Shown one piece after another: positions 1 through 8,284 of a stretch of DNA of 64,000 nt. Within the stretch, counting starts at the first letter, position 1, and each line of letters starts with the position of its first letter. The position numbers were made by a program, and so were the translations under genes. This DNA is from UBA1422 sp963676385. Its GTDB lineage: Bacteria; Bacillota; Clostridia; Peptostreptococcales; Anaerovoracaceae. Location: contig CAXXMM010000014.1 in assembly GCA_963676385.2 (NCBI GenBank), positions 372,001 to 436,000 on the forward strand. The letters are read 5' to 3'. Under the pieces are notes generated by a model. That model saw nothing but the letters and a program-made list of their open reading frames with translations, was not told where the DNA came from and ran no database searches.

Positions 1-408
1 CAACCACTTAAAGATGGGGACATTATTCATGTGTTAGGAAGCAAATCCCATTTAGATGCTTACTTATTCCACTTAAAGAGTGAAGATCATTTGCATCTGT
101 ACGATGAGCATAGATCTACCTTGAAAGAATACACCTATGGACAGGTTTTCAAAAATGTTGTGCCAAGGGATCAAATCATATGTAGTGCTATAGAAACACA
201 AAAAGATAGTAGTTTTGCAAAAAAGTCAATAAAGAATTCGGGGTTCAGGAAAAGGTACCAAGGATCAATTATTGCCATTGAACGGGGACCATTACCGATG
301 ATTGCCCCAAGAATCAATACTGTCATTGAAACAGGAGATGTTCTATGGGTAGTTGGAACTGAAAACATGGCGAAACGGCTTTTGATGGATGGCTTACTAA
401 AGGGATAG
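1..408 (+). CDS. C-terminal fragment of an RCK_C (TrkA-C) domain protein, probably an ion transporter or its regulatory part
   Basis: The reading frame is open from base 1, so the gene starts outside the window; 135 residues are visible. The first residues (KDGDIIHVLGS) look like the last strand of one RCK_C domain. Residues of about 50-130 form a second one, with the typical ending 'VIETGDVLWVVGT'. RCK_C domains bind ligands or ions and gate potassium channels, Trk uptake systems and some cation/proton or anion antiporters. No membrane segment is visible in this fragment, so the transporter type cannot be told. A hairpin and a new promoter follow, so the gene ends its transcription unit here. 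The domain is fairly sure; the parent protein is not known. Confidence 0.55.
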   Translation, partial: QPLKDGDIIHVLGSKSHLDAYLFHLKSEDHLHLYDEHRSTLKEYTYGQVFKNVVPRDQIICSAIETQKDSSFAKKSIKNSGFRKRYQGSIIAIERGPLPMIAPRINTVIETGDVLWVVGTENMAKRLLMDGLLKG

Positions 409-459
409 GATTGCCTGAGCGGTTATACCTTTAGAAAAATTCAATCAATAAAACTTTGA

Positions 460-495
460 AAAACAGTTGTAAAATATTTACAGCTGTTTTATAAT
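460..495 (+). promoter_or_regulatory. Promoter of the Tad pilus operon, overlapped by a palindrome
   Basis: A -35 box TTGTAA (467-472), a 17-base spacer and a perfect -10 TATAAT (490-495) stand about 34 bases before tadA. A near-perfect palindrome covers most of this: AAAACAGTTGTAAA (460-473), centre ATA, TTTACAGCTGTTTT (477-490), with 13 of 14 pairs matching. It could be a weak terminator for the upstream gene (only four T follow the stem), an operator for a repressor of the pilus operon, or both. Confidence 0.5.
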
Positions 496-528
496 GGTCA
501 AAACAGGAAAAAAAAGGAAAAAATAGAA

Positions 529-1743
529 ATGAATGTAAATGAAGCCATACAACAAATGCGGTCGATAATAGTACAACGAGAGGAGCGAATGTCAGATTCA
601 GAAGTCATTCAATTCATCGAAAACCAGGTGCTTTCAAATAAAGAATATATCTCATTAGACCTTGAACAAAGCCACAAAATGATTCTTCGAATCTTTTATG
701 CAATACGCAAAGATTTGGACATTCTTCAGCCATATCTGGAGGATGACAATGTTTCTGAAATAATGGTAAATGGAACTTCCGATATATTTATTGAAGAAAA
801 AGGAACAATCAAAAAAATCACGGAATCATTTGATTCTGTTGAAGACTTGGAAGAGATTATACGAAGAATAGCCGGAAAGGTTCATAAAGATATTAATGAG
901 TTAAATCCCATTGTAGATGCCAGACTGCTTGATGGTTCCAGAATAAATGCCGTATACAAAAATATTGCCATAAACGGGCCAATTTTAACGGTTAGAAAAT
1001 TTCCCAAACAAGCCATTACAATGAACCAATTAGTTGAATGGGGGACAATTACGCAGGATGCCGCATCCTATCTCCAGGTCCTTGTACAATGCGGATACAA
1101 CATTTTTATTAGTGGGGGGACATCCTCCGGAAAAACCACATTCTTAAACGTCCTTTCAAATTACATACCTAGCAATGAGCGGGTTATTGTTATTGAAGAT
1201 TCAGCAGAGCTTCAAATCAAGCAAATAAAAAATATAGTTCGCATGGAATGTAAAAACGCAAATTTGCAGGGAAAAGGTCAAGTGATGATGGACCAATTAA
1301 TAAAAACCAGTCTGCGTATGAGACCTGACCGAATCATTGTTGGTGAAGTACGTGGAAAAGAAGTAATGGACATGATACAGGCAATGAATACAGGTCATGA
1401 TGGAAGTCTATCTACTGGTCATGGGAATTCCATTCAAGGAATGTTGCAGCGTCTTGAATCCATGTTTCTTCAAGCGGCTACATTTCCGGTTGGGGCAATA
1501 CGGTCACAAATAGCGGAGGCGTTAGATATTATCATTCATTTGGGAAAGATGCCTGGAAACAGAAGGCAAGTCTTAGAGATTTCGGAGGTGGTGGGCATAA
1601 AAGATGGCAACTTTGTAATAAATAATTTATTTCATTACAAGCTGGAAAAAGGGTTAGTGCCGTCGGGAAATCTATTATTTCATCAAACCAAGCTTCAATT
1701 ACAAGGGAGGAAGATCGGTGAGGAATCTAATTCAAATGGTTAA
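529..1743 (+). CDS. tadA: TadA/CpaF-type ATPase of a Tad (type IVb) pilus
   Basis: This is the cytoplasmic hexameric secretion ATPase (T2SSE/VirB11 class) that drives assembly of Flp-type pili. An N-terminal all-helical domain covers residues 1-130. The Walker A motif GGTSSGKTT is at about 195-203, the acidic Walker B stretch 'VIVIEDSAEL' at about 221-230, the 'RMRPDRIIVGEVRG' segment at about 263-277, and the His box 'TGHDGSLSTGHGNS' at about 284-297. The length of 404 residues fits the family. A purine-rich AAGG site stands about 14 bases before ATG 529. The gene leads an operon with tadB, a TadC-like gene, the pilin and pseudopilins, and its 3' end overlaps tadB by 26 bases, which suggests translational coupling. 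Confidence 0.93.
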   Translation: MNVNEAIQQMRSIIVQREERMSDSEVIQFIENQVLSNKEYISLDLEQSHKMILRIFYAIRKDLDILQPYLEDDNVSEIMVNGTSDIFIEEKGTIKKITESFDSVEDLEEIIRRIAGKVHKDINELNPIVDARLLDGSRINAVYKNIAINGPILTVRKFPKQAITMNQLVEWGTITQDAASYLQVLVQCGYNIFISGGTSSGKTTFLNVLSNYIPSNERVIVIEDSAELQIKQIKNIVRMECKNANLQGKGQVMMDQLIKTSLRMRPDRIIVGEVRGKEVMDMIQAMNTGHDGSLSTGHGNSIQGMLQRLESMFLQAATFPVGAIRSQIAEALDIIIHLGKMPGNRRQVLEISEVVGIKDGNFVINNLFHYKLEKGLVPSGNLLFHQTKLQLQGRKIGEESNSNG

Positions 1744-2473
1744 GTATTACCAAGAAAAATATCGAAAGTGGGGACAGTTTTATTTGATTGGATATTTTGG
1801 CATTCTTTTCTTGGCACAAATCTTCTATGGCAATTTGGTGTTCTCCAGTGTATGTGGTTTGACAATTTTATTGTTTACCAATAAATTTCAACAATATTTA
1901 ATGGATAAAAAACGTCGTTTGCTTCGAGAACAATTTAAAGACTTGTTGTATTCATTATCTGCATCTTTTGCAACCGGATGTCAGTTACCAAATGCATTGC
2001 AAGATGCTTACTTGAACCTTGGATTTTTATATAATAAAAACTCCCCAATGATGCAAGAGTTGAATCACATGAATAAATCCATTGCAGAAAACCGTGAAAG
2101 TGAAGACCAGTTGCTAACTGATTTTGCACAACGAAGTGGGGTTGAGGATATAAGAAACTTTGTAACAGTATACCTTTCTTGCAGAGTAACCGGAGGAGAC
2201 TTAAATCAAGTTGTAGCAAATGCAACTAAAATCCTCATGGGAAAAATGGCTATTGAACGAGATATAAGAGTTATGACATCGCAAAAGCAATTTGAAGGAA
2301 GAATTATTAGTATCATGCCAATCTTAGTGATTCAATTGCTGAATATGGTCTCTCCCGAATATTTAGATAGTCTTTATTCTACAATACAAGGAAGATTGAT
2401 TATGACCCTTGCGCTAGGGGGAATTATACTTGCATATGTTATGACGGACAGAATTATGAGAATTGAGGAATGA
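1718..2473 (+). CDS. tadB: TadB-type integral membrane protein (T2SSF domain)
   Basis: This is one of the two inner platform proteins of the Tad pilus, homologous to type II secretion GspF. Two N-terminal membrane segments (about residues 20-58) precede a cytoplasmic helical T2SSF domain with the typical 'LRRQFKDLL..LSASFATGCQLPNAL'-like stretch. Two more membrane segments follow near the C-terminus (about 190-213 and 226-244). The GTG start at 1718 is chosen because a GGGAGG ribosome site ends 7 bases before it; it lies inside the tadA reading frame. The next gene starts 2 bases after the stop. Confidence 0.85.
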   Translation: MRNLIQMVKYYQEKYRKWGQFYLIGYFGILFLAQIFYGNLVFSSVCGLTILLFTNKFQQYLMDKKRRLLREQFKDLLYSLSASFATGCQLPNALQDAYLNLGFLYNKNSPMMQELNHMNKSIAENRESEDQLLTDFAQRSGVEDIRNFVTVYLSCRVTGGDLNQVVANATKILMGKMAIERDIRVMTSQKQFEGRIISIMPILVIQLLNMVSPEYLDSLYSTIQGRLIMTLALGGIILAYVMTDRIMRIEE

Positions 2474-2474
2474 C

Positions 2475-3554
2475 ATGAAATGGTTGAAACAATATCTTGC
2501 TAGAGACGAAAAAAATCAGACTGAAAGACTGGAAAGAATGTATGGATGTGGCAGTTACCAGGCTGTCATCATAAAAAACCGTAAATCTACAATCCTATGG
2601 TTAGTGATTACAATCAGTCTCCTACTTATCATTGGCATTGTTCAAAAGATTGAAGCAAGTCCCAGTACCCGCCAATTGGTTTTTGACGAGAATGGAAATA
2701 TCAAATCAATTATACGGCCAACCTTGGAAGAGGGTCCATTATTGGTGGAAGCTGTTGTTACAACGAAGGAGGGGGTTCAATTATCAGATAGTGGTGTTTC
2801 TCTAGTGATTCAGCCGTTGGAGAAAAACACAGACAATTTGGATAATCCAACCACTATTTCCGCAAAAGAGCAAAAGGACATAACGGCTCACGAAATAAGG
2901 AAAGTGGTTTACCAAGTAAATGAAGATGTGTCCCAGTCAAGTATTGCGCTTCCAAAGAAACTGGAAAATGGGACTGTGATCCGTTGGAATCAAAAGAAAA
3001 AGCAAAGTTTCCCATTCCTTTTACTGCTTGGTGTTTTCTCAAGTATTGCAATTATTCGAGGCCGAAATAGTGGAATTGTCAAGCAAGAAAAATTAGTTCG
3101 GTCATCAATTATCAAAGAATTGCCGGAATTTGTAAACAAACTGATATTGCTTATCAATGCAGGGCTTATATTGGGCAATGCATTTAATAAGATAGTAATA
3201 GATTATCAAAAAACGAGAGGAGGTGAAAATAATTATTTCTATAACCAATTAATTAGCATTATGACTAACACACAAGAAAACAATGGGTCATTCATTGTGG
3301 AGTTTCGCAATTTTGCTGTCAGAAGTGGCGTTGTTGAGTTTATGCGATTGGCAAACATCATTAGCGATAGCATGACGAAAGGCTATGATTTAATGGGCCA
3401 ATTAAAAATGGAAGGGGATAGTCTTTGGAATGTCAGACGCAAGCAAGCCGAAGAAAGAGGAAAAATTGCAGAAACAAAGTTGACATTCCCACTAGTTATA
3501 CTATTGCTTGTATTGGTTATGATTACCATTGCACCTACAATGATGGAAATGTAA
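2475..3554 (+). CDS. tadC: TadC-like platform protein (T2SSF domain) with a large extracytoplasmic insert
   Basis: This is the second GspF-like platform protein expected next to TadB. The 359 residues show a membrane segment at about 40-58, then roughly 115 mainly polar residues with no membrane segment. A second membrane segment follows at about 179-195, then a T2SSF domain ('KELPEFVNKLILLINAGL', about 220-240), and a C-terminal membrane segment ('LTFPLVILLLVLVMITIA'). The stretch at about 60-178 should face outside and has no recognisable domain. ATG 2475 is used because GAGG lies 6 bases ahead of it; an in-frame TTG 12 bases earlier is less likely. The TadC role comes from operon position and the T2SSF fold. 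Confidence 0.75.
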   Translation: MKWLKQYLARDEKNQTERLERMYGCGSYQAVIIKNRKSTILWLVITISLLLIIGIVQKIEASPSTRQLVFDENGNIKSIIRPTLEEGPLLVEAVVTTKEGVQLSDSGVSLVIQPLEKNTDNLDNPTTISAKEQKDITAHEIRKVVYQVNEDVSQSSIALPKKLENGTVIRWNQKKKQSFPFLLLLGVFSSIAIIRGRNSGIVKQEKLVRSSIIKELPEFVNKLILLINAGLILGNAFNKIVIDYQKTRGGENNYFYNQLISIMTNTQENNGSFIVEFRNFAVRSGVVEFMRLANIISDSMTKGYDLMGQLKMEGDSLWNVRRKQAEERGKIAETKLTFPLVILLLVLVMITIAPTMMEM

Positions 3555-3577
3555 GAAAGAAATATAGGAGGTATCAA

Positions 3578-3733
3578 ATGAAAAAAATTAGAAAGACACT
3601 GAACAACAAAGGAATGGAAATGGTCCAAGTTGCAATATTAGTAGCAATTGCAATTGCATTGGGGTTAATCTTTAGAACCGAAATTACTGCATTTATCGAC
3701 AAGACATTCACTAATCTAAACGGAGGATTTTAA
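3578..3733 (+). CDS. Flp1-like type IVb pilin
   Basis: This 51-residue protein has the Flp1-like layout: a short basic leader (MKKIRKTLNNKG), one hydrophobic helix beginning 'MEMVQVAILVAIAIALGLIF', and a short tail 'RTEITAFIDKTF'. Prepilin peptidase would cut after the G of NKG. The residue at +5 of the mature pilin would be Gln, where Flp-family pilins usually have Glu. The ATG follows an AGGAGG site at 3567-3572. It is probably the major pilin subunit, as it sits between the platform genes and the pseudopilins. No prepilin peptidase gene (tadV) is in the window. The stop and the next start overlap by one base (TAATG). Confidence 0.8.
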   Translation: MKKIRKTLNNKGMEMVQVAILVAIAIALGLIFRTEITAFIDKTFTNLNGGF

Positions 3734-4110
3734 TGAACAAAAAAGGGAGCACCATGGTGGAATCTGCCCTTGTGTTTCCTTTGGTAGTCCTGTCTCTTGT
3801 AGCAATCATTATGATCCTTGTTTTTCTCCTGTCAGAAAATGTTGTGCGGGTGGAGGCCCATCACGCTATAAGAGTGGAATGTGGAGAGAGAACGGGAACA
3901 TATATAGGGGAATCAAAAAACACTGATGTAACAATAGTGAGAAAACAAAATGGTGTTTTCTCCATACTTGAAGGGACACAGAACGTCCATTTTAACGGGT
4001 CAGGGATTTTGGAGGGGGCTTATAACAAAAGTGTTTGTGGATTTCAACATTTGTTGGACGAACAAAAATATATCCGTTATGCCGATTTATTTATATCTGA
4101 GGGGGAATGA
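3733..4110 (+). CDS. TadE-type minor pseudopilin
   Basis: The 125-residue protein begins 'MNKKGSTMVESALVFPLVVL', a class III prepilin leader: a basic start, Gly at the cleavage site and Glu at +5 of the mature protein, followed by one long hydrophobic helix to about residue 32. The remaining 90 residues are polar and carry a few Cys. TadE-like pseudopilins help start or anchor Flp pili at the membrane. A GGAGG site precedes the start, which overlaps the pilin stop. The C-terminal part matches no domain I recognise. Confidence 0.75.
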   Translation: MNKKGSTMVESALVFPLVVLSLVAIIMILVFLLSENVVRVEAHHAIRVECGERTGTYIGESKNTDVTIVRKQNGVFSILEGTQNVHFNGSGILEGAYNKSVCGFQHLLDEQKYIRYADLFISEGE

Positions 4111-4111
4111 C

Positions 4112-5314
4112 ATGAAATCTAACTCGAAAGGTAGCTCAACTGTATTTCTAGGTATGGTTTTGTCTTCAATGATTATTCTTGTGATGGCTATTGTACAAAT
4201 AGCCATCAGAATATCCGGAGATAGTATTGGGCAGGGGGTGATGTTGCTTTCTGGACGATCCTTATTATCAGAATATGACAAAAATCTGAAAGCTGATTAT
4301 GGGCTATTTGCATTCCGGGGTTCTGAGGGTGAATTGGAATCAAAAATGAATTACTATTCTGAGGGAACTTTTGAAAAAAGCCCTTACTATAAACTGGGGA
4401 AAATCAACATTTCATCTGCAAGTCAAAAATTATCCGATCCAAAAATATTTAAAGCAGCGATAATTGAATATTCTGGATTTGCCATTGCGAAAGACTTGTT
4501 TTCCCAAAAAAATATTACGGCAAGCAGTCAATCCAATATTCCGGGACGTGTTTTACGAAACCGACATATTATTGAGAGCTTGCCCTCGTATCATGTGGGG
4601 ACCTCCACATATGATTTTGGAGACATTGCTGATGCTATTTCCCAGTGGGATCAAGTTTTTCAAAAAGGAACGGAACAGTATCTTATCAACCAATATATCA
4701 TGATGTATTTCAACAATGCATATCAGCATATTGGAAACCATAATACTTTTTTCAATAACGAGGCTGAGTATATTTTAAAAGGGAATTATGATGATGATAA
4801 AAACAAAAAACTATTTCGGCAGGACCTTTTAATGACTCGAAACGCAATAAATCTTGGTGTTTTGATGATAGACCCAACCTTACGGTCTCAAGTGATTGCA
4901 GCCGCAAACGTTATTTCTCCGGGTCCTTTTTCCATAGCCACATTTCTGTTGGTTGCAGAAGCATGGTCTTTGGCAGAGGCAGAAAATGATGTTCGGGTTT
5001 TGGAACATGGGAAAAAGATTCCCCTCAACAAAAATAGTACGAATTGGGCAATTGATATTCAATCAATTATTGCCGGTACGACGTCGGGATATATAGATAC
5101 TCCTGGAGACAGCGGTTTGAATTATGAAAACTATTTGCAAATATTCCTATTTTTTGAAAACGAAACCACAAAGATGACAAGAATGATGGATTTGATGCAA
5201 ATCAATATTCAAGGTAATTATGATAAGACATTTTTAATTGATGACCATCAAACGGGGATTATATATGATGCACAAATTAACCATTTCACGGTTCGGGGCG
5301 AAACGAAATACTGA
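4112..5314 (+). CDS. DUF5702 protein of the Tad locus (TadG-like)
   Basis: This 400-residue protein has an N-terminal membrane helix ('STVFLGMVLSSMIILVMAIVQIAI') after a short basic leader with Gly-Ser-Ser. Then comes the stretch 'GRSLLSEYDKNLKADYGLFAFRG' (about residues 48-70 here), characteristic of the DUF5702/TadG-like proteins found beside Firmicutes tad genes. The rest is a large, mostly helical outside domain. ATG 4112 lies directly after a GAGGGGG site, and an upstream in-frame ATG at 3950 would run through the previous gene. The function is not established; a role in pilus biogenesis or anchoring is inferred from the operon. The 3' end overlaps the next gene by 50 bases. Confidence 0.75.
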   Translation: MKSNSKGSSTVFLGMVLSSMIILVMAIVQIAIRISGDSIGQGVMLLSGRSLLSEYDKNLKADYGLFAFRGSEGELESKMNYYSEGTFEKSPYYKLGKINISSASQKLSDPKIFKAAIIEYSGFAIAKDLFSQKNITASSQSNIPGRVLRNRHIIESLPSYHVGTSTYDFGDIADAISQWDQVFQKGTEQYLINQYIMMYFNNAYQHIGNHNTFFNNEAEYILKGNYDDDKNKKLFRQDLLMTRNAINLGVLMIDPTLRSQVIAAANVISPGPFSIATFLLVAEAWSLAEAENDVRVLEHGKKIPLNKNSTNWAIDIQSIIAGTTSGYIDTPGDSGLNYENYLQIFLFFENETTKMTRMMDLMQINIQGNYDKTFLIDDHQTGIIYDAQINHFTVRGETKY

Positions 5315-6059
5315 GAGAGGGTCTCTCACATTAGAAGCAGCCATTATACTGCCACTTTTTATTGTAGGAGTGCTCACTTTGGGATTTTCAATTAAGATTA
5401 TTTCAACAGGTGAAAACATTTGTTTCTCAGCAACAGATGAAGCAAGGCTGCTGGTGGAGACTGCCTATAATATACCGGTTGCACCTTTTTTTATAAACAC
5501 TATGGAAAATCGGATTGTGGAAGAAAACGACAAGGTGTCGTCTGTAAAAATAAAACATTTTGGCTATTTGTATTCCGATGGGAAAATGGATGGGTTGATT
5601 TCATTTCATCTGTCGTGTTGGATGGAAACTGGATTGCCAATGGGGTTCGTAAAGGGAATGGATGTAGAGCAAGAGTTTAAGTGTAGAGGTTTTGTTGGAC
5701 GAACCAAATATGGACAACCATTTTCTTTTGATCAAATGGAAACTAATCAGGACGCAAAGATTGTTTGGATTTTTCCTCAGGATGGCAAAAAATATCACCG
5801 AAGAAATTGTACCTTTGTTTCCTCGTATCCTGCGCAAATGATTCTAAATAGTGAAATCAAACAGCATTATGCGCCTTGTGATATATGTCATTCAGACCAG
5901 TGCAAAATTGGAAGTACTGTATTTTGCTTCCCAAATTATGGAGAAGCGTATCATTTGCAAACTTGTCCAACTATTGACAAATACATTATATCAATGGACC
6001 AAGAGCAAGCAGAAGCAAGAGGGTATACACCGTGCCTGAAATGTGGAGGAGTAGAATGA
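5265..6059 (+). CDS. TadE-type pseudopilin with two C-terminal His/Cys (YHxxxC...PCxxC) motifs
   Basis: The 264-residue protein starts with a basic leader, then 'RGSLTLEAAIILPLFIVG', a class III pseudopilin signal with Glu at +5 and one membrane helix. After about 130 residues it carries two similar motifs: KYHRRNC ... APCDIC (about residues 176-208) and AYHLQTC ... GYTPCLKC (about 228-261). Such YHxxxC/PCxxC pairs also occur at the ends of some secreted nucleases and surface proteins and probably bind a metal or form disulfides. The start is ATG 5265 after GGGG; it overlaps the DUF5702 gene by 50 bases. The pseudopilin class is sure; the role of the Cys motifs is unknown. Confidence 0.75.
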   Translation: MMHKLTISRFGAKRNTERGSLTLEAAIILPLFIVGVLTLGFSIKIISTGENICFSATDEARLLVETAYNIPVAPFFINTMENRIVEENDKVSSVKIKHFGYLYSDGKMDGLISFHLSCWMETGLPMGFVKGMDVEQEFKCRGFVGRTKYGQPFSFDQMETNQDAKIVWIFPQDGKKYHRRNCTFVSSYPAQMILNSEIKQHYAPCDICHSDQCKIGSTVFCFPNYGEAYHLQTCPTIDKYIISMDQEQAEARGYTPCLKCGGVE

Positions 6060-6596
6060 ATTTAAGAGAGATGAATTATGAAATTGAATTGAATGAAGAA
6101 TGGGTGAAACCTTACGAGCAGAAAGTACTGGAATCAGGGCTATGTGATTTTGCTGTGCCCATGTCTTTTTATCGATCCAAGGGAAAACAAAAAAATCCGA
6201 TACGAATGTAGCGGTTATGTGGCACTTTCGGATGTCAAAATGTCAAATTTATCAGATGTGTTTGAATTGCTGGAAAAGACATTATTGGCACTAAAAAAGT
6301 CGGGCGAGTTTTTAATTAATCCAGAAAAAATATTATTGACCCAGGACACGGTGTACTTTCATCACAAACATCATGATGTTCGAATTGCATATATACCCGG
6401 CATGTGGGAACAATCGTATGGGAAACAGAATGTTATAAGTTTCTTGGGTCTACTGGAACAAAAAGTATCAAATCGCGAAACAAAATATTTTCAAAACCTA
6501 CAATATGAATTAGAACAAAATAATCGTTCCCTTTCAGACATGATTGTTTTGGTTGGCGAAATTCGAAGAGAAATATTTCTCTGCAACATTCAATGA
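6056..6596 (+). pseudogene. DUF6382 protein of the Tad locus, broken by a +1 frameshift
   Basis: Two reading frames together make one DUF6382 protein. The first (from ATG 6056, overlapping the previous stop as ATGA) gives about 47 residues ending '...SFYRSKGKQK' and then runs into a stop at 6209. The second continues with 'IRYECSGYVALSD' and the conserved 'FLINPEKILL...VYFHHKHHDVRIAYIPGMW' block. The switch falls in a run of seven A (6189-6195). Removing one A joins the frames and gives 179 residues with exact codon phase. DUF6382 proteins are typical Tad-operon members in Clostridia, often with an FHA domain that is absent here. It may be a sequencing error, a real mutation or slippage. The last 63 bases overlap the convergent radical SAM gene. 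Confidence 0.7.
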
Positions 6597-7598
6597 ATAA
6601 GTGCGATCCTTTAAGGATTCATCCATCGTGAATTGAAAGAATATCTGTGGGAATAGAGCATGAAGGTTTTTTTTGTTTTCTCCATGATGCCCTATCATAT
6701 TTGAAAAAGATTTGGAATTTGCGGAAAAAGAGATAACCCCGGATTGAACTTTGTACCGATTGATTTGATCAACCATGGAGTCCATAGCTAATTGTCCTTC
6801 GACAATTTGTCGAAATGCGGGATGATAGGTTCCTCCTAAGTCCGTTGTAATGCAAATATTGTCAGTACTTTTCAACCCCAGACGAATAACCGGAATGTTG
6901 GATTTATCAAATATCCGAACCATTTCTTTTGCCGTATGAACCAATTCTTCAAAAGAAAAAGGTTGAAAAGTACCATTCCTATATTGGCATGCCAAGGGGG
7001 TATTTTCTAATATAACAGTTGGGTATATGCGGACAAAATCCGGTTTTAATTCAACTGCACGGCGAGCGCTATTGATGGATTTGCTTGGCGTGTCCCCTGG
7101 GAGGCCTATCATCAACTGAATTCCAAGGGAAAACCCAGCATTTTGAAGTCGTTTACATGCATTTTGGGTTTGCATTCCCGTGTGGCCCCGTTCAGACAGA
7201 AGGAGCACATTATCATCAAATGATTGGGCCCCCAATTCCACAATGTCCACGCTGTGGGTTTGTAATAAATTCAAGATTTGATGATTGATATAATCGGGTC
7301 TTGTGGATAGGCGAATTTTTTGAATTTGATTTTTAATTTTGTATGGAATGACAGCATTTAGTAGGCTTTCCTGCAATTCCAAAGGTAAACCGGTAAAACT
7401 GCCTCCAAAGAATGCTGCTTCCAAGGTTTCTATATGCAATGGCAACAGGGATGCAAGCCGCGTTTCCATAATGGTTTGTACATCATCCGGACCAATATCC
7501 GTGAGGGAAGCAGTGATTTTCTTTTGATTGCAGAACACACAGTGATGAGTGCAACCTCTGTGGGGAATAAATAGGGGAATGATTGCATGATTTTTCAT
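6534..7598 (-). CDS. Elp3-like radical SAM protein
   Basis: The 354-residue protein begins with the radical SAM signature 'RGCTHHCVFCNQKKI' (CxxxCxxC at about residues 15-22), which holds a 4Fe-4S cluster cleaving S-adenosylmethionine. It continues with 'FFGGSFTG' (about 64-71), an 'STRPDYI'-like stretch and 'ELGAQSFDDNVL', all typical of the COG1243/Elp3-type family. The GNAT domain of true Elp3 is missing, so this is the short bacterial relative whose substrate is not established; tRNA modification is a guess from the family. It is co-transcribed with the DUF6873 gene, with start and stop overlapping by 4 bases. Its 3' end runs 63 bases into the convergent DUF6382 gene. Confidence 0.8.
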   Translation of the reverse strand: MKNHAIIPLFIPHRGCTHHCVFCNQKKITASLTDIGPDDVQTIMETRLASLLPLHIETLEAAFFGGSFTGLPLELQESLLNAVIPYKIKNQIQKIRLSTRPDYINHQILNLLQTHSVDIVELGAQSFDDNVLLLSERGHTGMQTQNACKRLQNAGFSLGIQLMIGLPGDTPSKSINSARRAVELKPDFVRIYPTVILENTPLACQYRNGTFQPFSFEELVHTAKEMVRIFDKSNIPVIRLGLKSTDNICITTDLGGTYHPAFRQIVEGQLAMDSMVDQINRYKVQSGVISFSANSKSFSNMIGHHGENKKNLHALFPQIFFQFTMDESLKDRTYSLNVAEKYFSSNFANQNNHV

Positions 7599-8284
7599 AT
7601 TTTATCTCCGTTTAGAATGCTTAATGATGAAGAGTCAGCACCTGAATATTCAACAATGGATCCGATATCCGTCAAAGGGAATGTTTCAAACCATATTGGT
7701 TGGAGTCCTTTGGATGAAATATAGTCTACAATTTTATGAAAATCCGGATGTTGATTTAGAGCTCCATGAAATAGGATTGTATTACCGATTCTTCCGGAAG
7801 CCCCTCCTAAAAAGCCATGTGAATATCCTGGCAGTCTTACATTCCCTGGCGTAATCAACAAACAATCTGCTGGAAATGCCTGATAAATCCCTTCATCAGA
7901 AGTAATAATACTATTATCATCCACAATAACTGTGTTGCATTTTGAATAGCCTTGGGGTACATGAATCAATTTCATACCCAACTGGGAGGCATGGGATAGC
8001 AGTTGTAAATCTGTATACTTAAGATGGTGCAAAAAATATTTGCCTGTGCATGCCCCATTATAACAAATGTCTTTTGGATAAAATGTTCCCAATTTGTATG
8101 GACTTCCCCAAAATACCGAATCGTGAGGCTGGCATCCCATTTTGCACATAATAAGATCTGGGTGGGTTGCAATTTGCCATGGTAGTTGTGGATTGGCAGA
8201 AATTACTTTGCACTGATGGCCCAGGTCGGATAAATGCTGTTTTAGGAGGGGATGGGTCTCCTCTGAAAGATATATAATACTCAT
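7595..8284 (-). CDS. DUF6873 family protein (GME-like fold)
   Basis: The 229-residue soluble protein has 'PDLIMCKMGCQPHD', 'YPKDICYNGACTGKYFLHH', 'VPQGYSKCNTVIVDDNSIITSD' and 'FLGGASGRIGNTILFHG', a pattern I associate with the DUF6873 family. The family has an amidinotransferase/dimethylargininase-like fold but no settled function. It is the first gene of a two-gene operon with the Elp3-like protein. A perfect TATAAT ends 6 bases before its ATG and no ribosome site is present, so the mRNA may be leaderless. The family name is recalled from pattern and not searched. Confidence 0.6.
   Translation of the reverse strand: MSIIYLSEETHPLLKQHLSDLGHQCKVISANPQLPWQIATHPDLIMCKMGCQPHDSVFWGSPYKLGTFYPKDICYNGACTGKYFLHHLKYTDLQLLSHASQLGMKLIHVPQGYSKCNTVIVDDNSIITSDEGIYQAFPADCLLITPGNVRLPGYSHGFLGGASGRIGNTILFHGALNQHPDFHKIVDYISSKGLQPIWFETFPLTDIGSIVEYSGADSSSLSILNGDKI

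Noticed and set aside
4087..4281. Minus-strand frames inside the Tad operon as antisense genes
   Set aside because: No ribosome sites, short length and full overlap with well-supported + strand genes.
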